This document shows positions 60,882-64,000 of a stretch of DNA of 64,000 nucleotides, one piece after another. Position numbers and translations under genes: made by a program. The stretch spans positions 682,001 through 746,000 of the forward strand of contig CP046866.1 in NCBI GenBank assembly GCA_009789175.1. The letters run 5' to 3'. Position 1 is the first letter of the stretch; each line of letters starts with the position of its first letter. The notes beneath the pieces were generated by a model. It was not told where the DNA came from. It searched no databases and saw only the letters and a program-made list of their open reading frames with translations. This DNA comes from Salinibaculum litoreum. GTDB lineage: Archaea > Halobacteriota > Halobacteria > Halobacteriales > Haloarculaceae.

Positions 60882-61712
60882 ATGAGTATCATAGAACAAT
60901 CGCAAAATATACGCCAGGGTCTTTCGACTCGAGAAAGTCGACTCCTTACACAACTCGCTGGCGCGGGGCACCAGATCATCTCCGTTGACGATATCGAGAC
61001 GACGCTGGAGGTTCCCCCAAACACCGCCCGCGAGATCGCCTCCCGGCTCACCGGGAAGGGCTGGCTCGACCGACTGTTTCCCGGCCGATACCTCATCATC
61101 CCACTCGCAGCCGGCGAAGAGGACCGGTACACAACCCACGAGTACCTCATCGCTGCCCACGTCGCCGAGCCGATGTACATCGGCTACTACAGCGCCCTCA
61201 GCCACCACGGGCTGACCGAACAAGTACCTCGGACGGTGTACGTCGTCACGCCGACCCGAGCGCAAAGCCGAGAGATCCATGGCGTCTCGTACCGCGTCAC
61301 GACAGTCACCAAGCAGAAATTCTTCGGCTTTGAGCCGACATCGGTCGAGGGCACGACCGTGCAGGTCAGCGACCTAGAGAAGACGTTGGTCGACTGTGCG
61401 GACCACCCCGAGTTCTGTGGTGGCCTTCGGGAACTCGCAACCGCGATGCGCACCGCCGACGAACGGGGTTGCGACTGGGACACGGTCGGCAAGTACCTCG
61501 AGCGCCTCGACAACGGCGCTGCGACCAAGCGGATCGTCTACCTCGCCGACCAGCTCGGCATCGACCTCCCGGCGCGTGAGACGCTCCTCAAGTCATTCAC
61601 GAGCGGGTATCCGCTTCTCGACCCAACGCGAAGCGAACAGGGACGCTACGACAGTGAGTATCATCTCCGAATCAACGTCGACTGGGAGAGACTCGATTCG
61701 ATGGAATCCTGA
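60882..61712 (+). CDS. AbiEi-like winged-helix antitoxin protein
   Basis: A 276-residue protein. Residues 15-75 form a winged helix (ESRLLTQLAGAGHQIISVDDI, then NTAREIASRLTGKGWLDRLFPGRY). The middle and end match AbiEi: YTTHEYLIAAHVAEPMYIGYYSALSHHGL, then VQVSDLEKTLVDCADHPEFCGGL. AbiEi proteins repress their operon and neutralise an AbiEii nucleotidyltransferase. Here no AbiEii follows; instead a Doc-like gene starts 64 bases downstream. Its AbiEii partner may be lost, or it may act on the Doc-like protein. Confidence 0.82.
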   Translation: MSIIEQSQNIRQGLSTRESRLLTQLAGAGHQIISVDDIETTLEVPPNTAREIASRLTGKGWLDRLFPGRYLIIPLAAGEEDRYTTHEYLIAAHVAEPMYIGYYSALSHHGLTEQVPRTVYVVTPTRAQSREIHGVSYRVTTVTKQKFFGFEPTSVEGTTVQVSDLEKTLVDCADHPEFCGGLRELATAMRTADERGCDWDTVGKYLERLDNGAATKRIVYLADQLGIDLPARETLLKSFTSGYPLLDPTRSEQGRYDSEYHLRINVDWERLDSMES

Positions 61713-61776
61713 TGCCAGGTCGGTCCGAAAGGTAGCGTGAATTAAGGTGCTCCTCCAAGTACAGCGAATCAGGTAG

Positions 61777-62652
61777 ATGGGTCACGTCTATTATCACCAT
61801 CCGGGCGACAATCAGTTCTCTCTTGATTTTGTCCACGAGGCTCCATCAGAGATCGTTGCCAGGATTGTCGACTACGACGATGACGTGGCGGTGAAGGTTC
61901 GCAAGTACGATCTTGACAGCGAGTTTTTCGGTATCTATACCTCCCGCGTCGGTGGTGGGGACGTCGGCGATCTCGAATTCGATCTTGGCGAGGCACTCTC
62001 TGAGATGGGTGCTGATAACGGTACCATCGTTGCCCGGCTCCTCGAGATCTATCAAGCGCTCATAGCCCAGAACGAGGAAGAAGAAGGAGTTCCTGTTGAA
62101 GCGTACAAGAACATCGACATCGATGCACTCCCAGACGCGCTCAACCGGGTGTCGTGGGAGGGCAACGCGACTGATGTTGCAGGCCGTCTCGCCTCAAATC
62201 TCATTCTCATACACGCGCTTCCGAATGCGAACCATCGGACTGCTGTTGCCCTGGTTCAGTTCTACCTCCGTCGGATTGCTCCCGATTTCTCGATGCCAGA
62301 GACCTCCGTGGAAATCGACTCAGAGATATACGACTGGCGGGAGTGGGTAAACACGTATATTAACGAGTCAAAGCGTCTCTTGACGGTTCGTCGGAAGAAT
62401 GTGCTCCTCAAACATCTCTCTGACTTCGGAGCGACAACGCTTGAGCGGAAACACGAGGTCCAGATCGACTTGACGGCATACGAGCTGGATATGTATCCTG
62501 CAGAAGCGAAAACAGTCTACGCAACAGCGCACGAGGAACTCTGGATCGAATTCGTCGAAGAGGCAGTTGAGCGCACCGACAACCCCGAGCTGATGGAGGC
62601 CCCTGGACTATCGAAGACGGAGTTCGCAGAGAAAATTCGGACCCTCGAGTAA
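61777..62652 (+). CDS. Fic/Doc-like toxin candidate, copy 2
   Basis: A 291-residue protein homologous throughout to the product of 45208-46095. The active-site-like block is H146-A-L-P-N-A-N-H-R-T, in the same position as in copy 1. Both begin with a YHHP segment and share ESKRLLTVRRKN and SDFGATTLERK-like regions after the motif. The AbiEi-like gene lies upstream on the same strand, and a 34-codon ORF meets it tail to tail ten bases after its stop. Likely a growth-inhibiting enzyme acting on the translation machinery by analogy with Doc; this is inferred. Confidence 0.7.
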   Translation: MGHVYYHHPGDNQFSLDFVHEAPSEIVARIVDYDDDVAVKVRKYDLDSEFFGIYTSRVGGGDVGDLEFDLGEALSEMGADNGTIVARLLEIYQALIAQNEEEEGVPVEAYKNIDIDALPDALNRVSWEGNATDVAGRLASNLILIHALPNANHRTAVALVQFYLRRIAPDFSMPETSVEIDSEIYDWREWVNTYINESKRLLTVRRKNVLLKHLSDFGATTLERKHEVQIDLTAYELDMYPAEAKTVYATAHEELWIEFVEEAVERTDNPELMEAPGLSKTEFAEKIRTLE

Positions 62653-62662
62653 GCGGCGTGCG

Positions 62663-62767
62663 CTAGTCTTGGAGCGTCGCGACCGTGCGGCCGGTTTCTT
62701 CGGCCTCTTCGCTCCGCGACATCCCGTATGTTGCGAGAGCCTCCTCAACCGCGTCGTCCAGACTCAT
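62663..62767 (-). CDS. 34-aa ORF convergent with Doc-like gene, copy 2
   Basis: Exactly 34 codons, as in copy 1. The product starts MSL-Asp-Asp, shares V7, R18-S19-E20, E24, G26, V29-A30, L32 and final D34 with copy 1, and is acidic and helical. On its strand a TTTATCC element lies 35-40 bases before the ATG. Conservation of length, sequence and convergent position next to two diverged Doc-like genes argues that it is a real gene. Confidence 0.6.
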   Translation of the reverse strand: MSLDDAVEEALATYGMSRSEEAEETGRTVATLQD

Positions 62768-63043
62768 TGGTCAGGCAGATCTTGGCTCTGCCGACGGATA
62801 AAGTCTCGCACGATTTGGGTTTAATGTTGCATCGGCTAACTCGCCAACCGTGCAGGACCGATCCCGCAAATAGTCGATAACCCGTAGCTCCGTCCCCTCT
62901 CATAGATTCCAATCTCTCCGATGTATTCATAATCATATCGAGTAGAGTGGAATACAGACTCTTGGCGCTCAGATCGAGTGGTCAAATAGTGAGACAGTTG
63001 TGCAACCGTATTTTGGAGAGGCAATTCGATCTGCGAGTCCGAA

Positions 63044-63664
63044 CTACTCGGGAGGCGACGTGAACAGGCGCCGATACTCGTTAAGCCACTCAATCTCGTG
63101 GTATGCCACGTCGTTCTGAATGTCGTATTCAAGCGGGAGTGGATCCGAACGGTGGGCTGTAAACGTGAGGTTGATCTCGATACAGGGTCCGTGCTCGGAG
63201 ACGCACTCGAAGCCATCGTCAACGGGGTATACAACGCTAAACCAGCGAATCTGGAACCCAAAGTGGTCACACACATCTCTGACGACGGCAGCGTCACAAT
63301 AGGGCGTGTGGACCCACAGTTCCCCGCCAGCGTACGCCTGATCTTTGACACACCAGACCGCATCGAGTGACCGGAGAAACTTCGCAGCGCGATTGTAGTG
63401 CGCTTCAGTCAGGCGGTCCCACCAGTGGTACTCCTCGACGTCGTCAACGAGGAGCTGGAGGCAATCACCACACACATCATACGCCCGCTCACCAAGGGAG
63501 ATTTCGTGGAGTTTGTCGGACTGGGTGGTGTTACACGCATCGCACGGAGGGGAAGCACCACTGCACTGGCATCCGGGGGATGATCGCTGTTCGGTGTGGT
63601 TGGAATACCCGCTGTTTGCACTCTCTGGCTTCTGAGATTCGTTTGAGTCGGTATTCTCGGTCAT
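63044..63664 (-). CDS. Cys-rich plasmid protein of unknown function
   Basis: A 206-residue protein. A disordered Ser-rich head leads into a Cys cluster (CQCSGASPPCDACN, then CGDCLQLL) at about residues 33-70 that could bind zinc. The following alpha/beta domain has ELWVHTPYCDAAVVRDVCDHFGF. No family is recognised. It lies between the Doc-like module and the window edge. Confidence 0.55.
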   Translation of the reverse strand: MTENTDSNESQKPESANSGYSNHTEQRSSPGCQCSGASPPCDACNTTQSDKLHEISLGERAYDVCGDCLQLLVDDVEEYHWWDRLTEAHYNRAAKFLRSLDAVWCVKDQAYAGGELWVHTPYCDAAVVRDVCDHFGFQIRWFSVVYPVDDGFECVSEHGPCIEINLTFTAHRSDPLPLEYDIQNDVAYHEIEWLNEYRRLFTSPPE

Positions 63665-63739
63665 TGGTATCCAACCGAGAACCGTCAGTCACGCCGTGTG
63701 ACTGGGCTCCCGGCTAGAACCGAACCGACGATCGGCCAC

Positions 63740-64000
63740 TCATCTATCGTCACAGAGAGCAGGTTGGTGTAAATAGTTTCTGTGAATCCAATCGAGGACA
63801 CCGGCCAGCACCCGGCTATCGACGACAGCCGATCCTAGACGATGAACGTCATATGTAACCGTATCTCGAAGTGTGACTGCCGTGCCTGTGAGTAACACAC
63901 CCAAACTAATTTTAATACAATTGCCACGATATTGTCTGCTGACGTTCGATACACTCCTCAAACCGAGAGAGTTCAACACGATGATCATCACTCGCCTCAC
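63740..64000 (-). CDS. open frame at window edge, doubtful
   Basis: An 86-codon frame beginning at the very edge (GTG). The composition is neutral to basic and unlike the acidic neighbours. It could be a fragment of a gene continuing beyond the window or a chance frame. Confidence 0.2.
   Translation of the reverse strand: MRRVMIIVLNSLGLRSVSNVSRQYRGNCIKISLGVLLTGTAVTLRDTVTYDVHRLGSAVVDSRVLAGVLDWIHRNYLHQPALCDDR

Noticed and set aside
62745-62936. A 63-codon minus-strand frame overlapping the 34-aa ORF
   Set aside because: It is Cys/Arg-rich and in a different frame from the conserved 34-codon ORF.

Overview
The window is haloarchaeal plasmid or megaplasmid DNA. Its proteins are strongly acidic, codon use is GC-rich, many genes have a TATA box 25-30 bases before the start codon (leaderless transcription), and it carries an Orc1/Cdc6 initiator, ISH-type insertion sequences, TRASH/Lrp regulators and SHOCT proteins. 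It looks like a plasmid backbone with accessory islands joined by insertion sequences and repeats.

Layout. 1-5.5 kb: the end of an IS6-like element, a zinc phospholipase C-like gene cut by it, two small envelope genes and a large DDE transposase. 5.7-7.2 kb: a ParA-type partition pair. 7.7-20.3 kb: a long plus-strand backbone of mostly unrecognised small proteins linked by ATGA/GTGA overlaps. It includes zinc ribbons, a GNAT acetyltransferase, DUF488, a MazG-like protein, a TFB-like single cyclin domain and a two-domain methyltransferase-like protein, and it is interrupted by a 1375-bp ISH3-family element. 20.5-24.3 kb: the replication origin, with nine near-identical CACTCGAAACCCCGTGGG boxes (some in a 105-bp tandem repeat), the orc1/cdc6 gene and a putative ribbon-helix-helix protein. 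25.9-27.6 kb: a tRNA-guanine-transglycosylase/DpdA-like enzyme and a zinc-finger gene cut by the second ISH3 copy, which lacks a target duplication.

29-45 kb is a metal island. It holds a P1B ATPase with a separate HMA chaperone and ArsR regulator, two permeases carrying YHS/TRASH metal-binding modules, UspA, DoxX, SHOCT proteins, an ABC exporter, an Lrp-TRASH regulator, CopZ and a CPH-type CopB ATPase. Together these suggest sensing, cytoplasmic chelation and export of copper and related soft metals.

45-64 kb is a defence and stability island. It has two copies of a Fic/Doc-like toxin gene, each preceded by a winged-helix gene and each followed by a convergent 34-codon ORF. It also has a four-gene operon with a PD-(D/E)XK nuclease, an AT-rich integrase module, a CARF-winged-helix regulator divergent from a two-gene operon, a membrane-anchored Mrr-like nuclease, a winged-helix/nucleotidyltransferase pair, an AbiEi-like protein, relics of xseA and an ArdC/ImmA-like gene, and an IS1595-like element. 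Three inverted TTAACCAAC/GTTGGTTAA sites punctuate the last part.

The most promising undescribed system is the repeated winged-helix / Doc-like / convergent 34-aa ORF module (45.1-46.4 kb and 60.9-62.8 kb). Other candidates are the nuclease operon with a hairpin leader (47.7-50.2 kb) and the DpdA-like enzyme beside the origin. All functions were read from sequence by eye; no database search was run.
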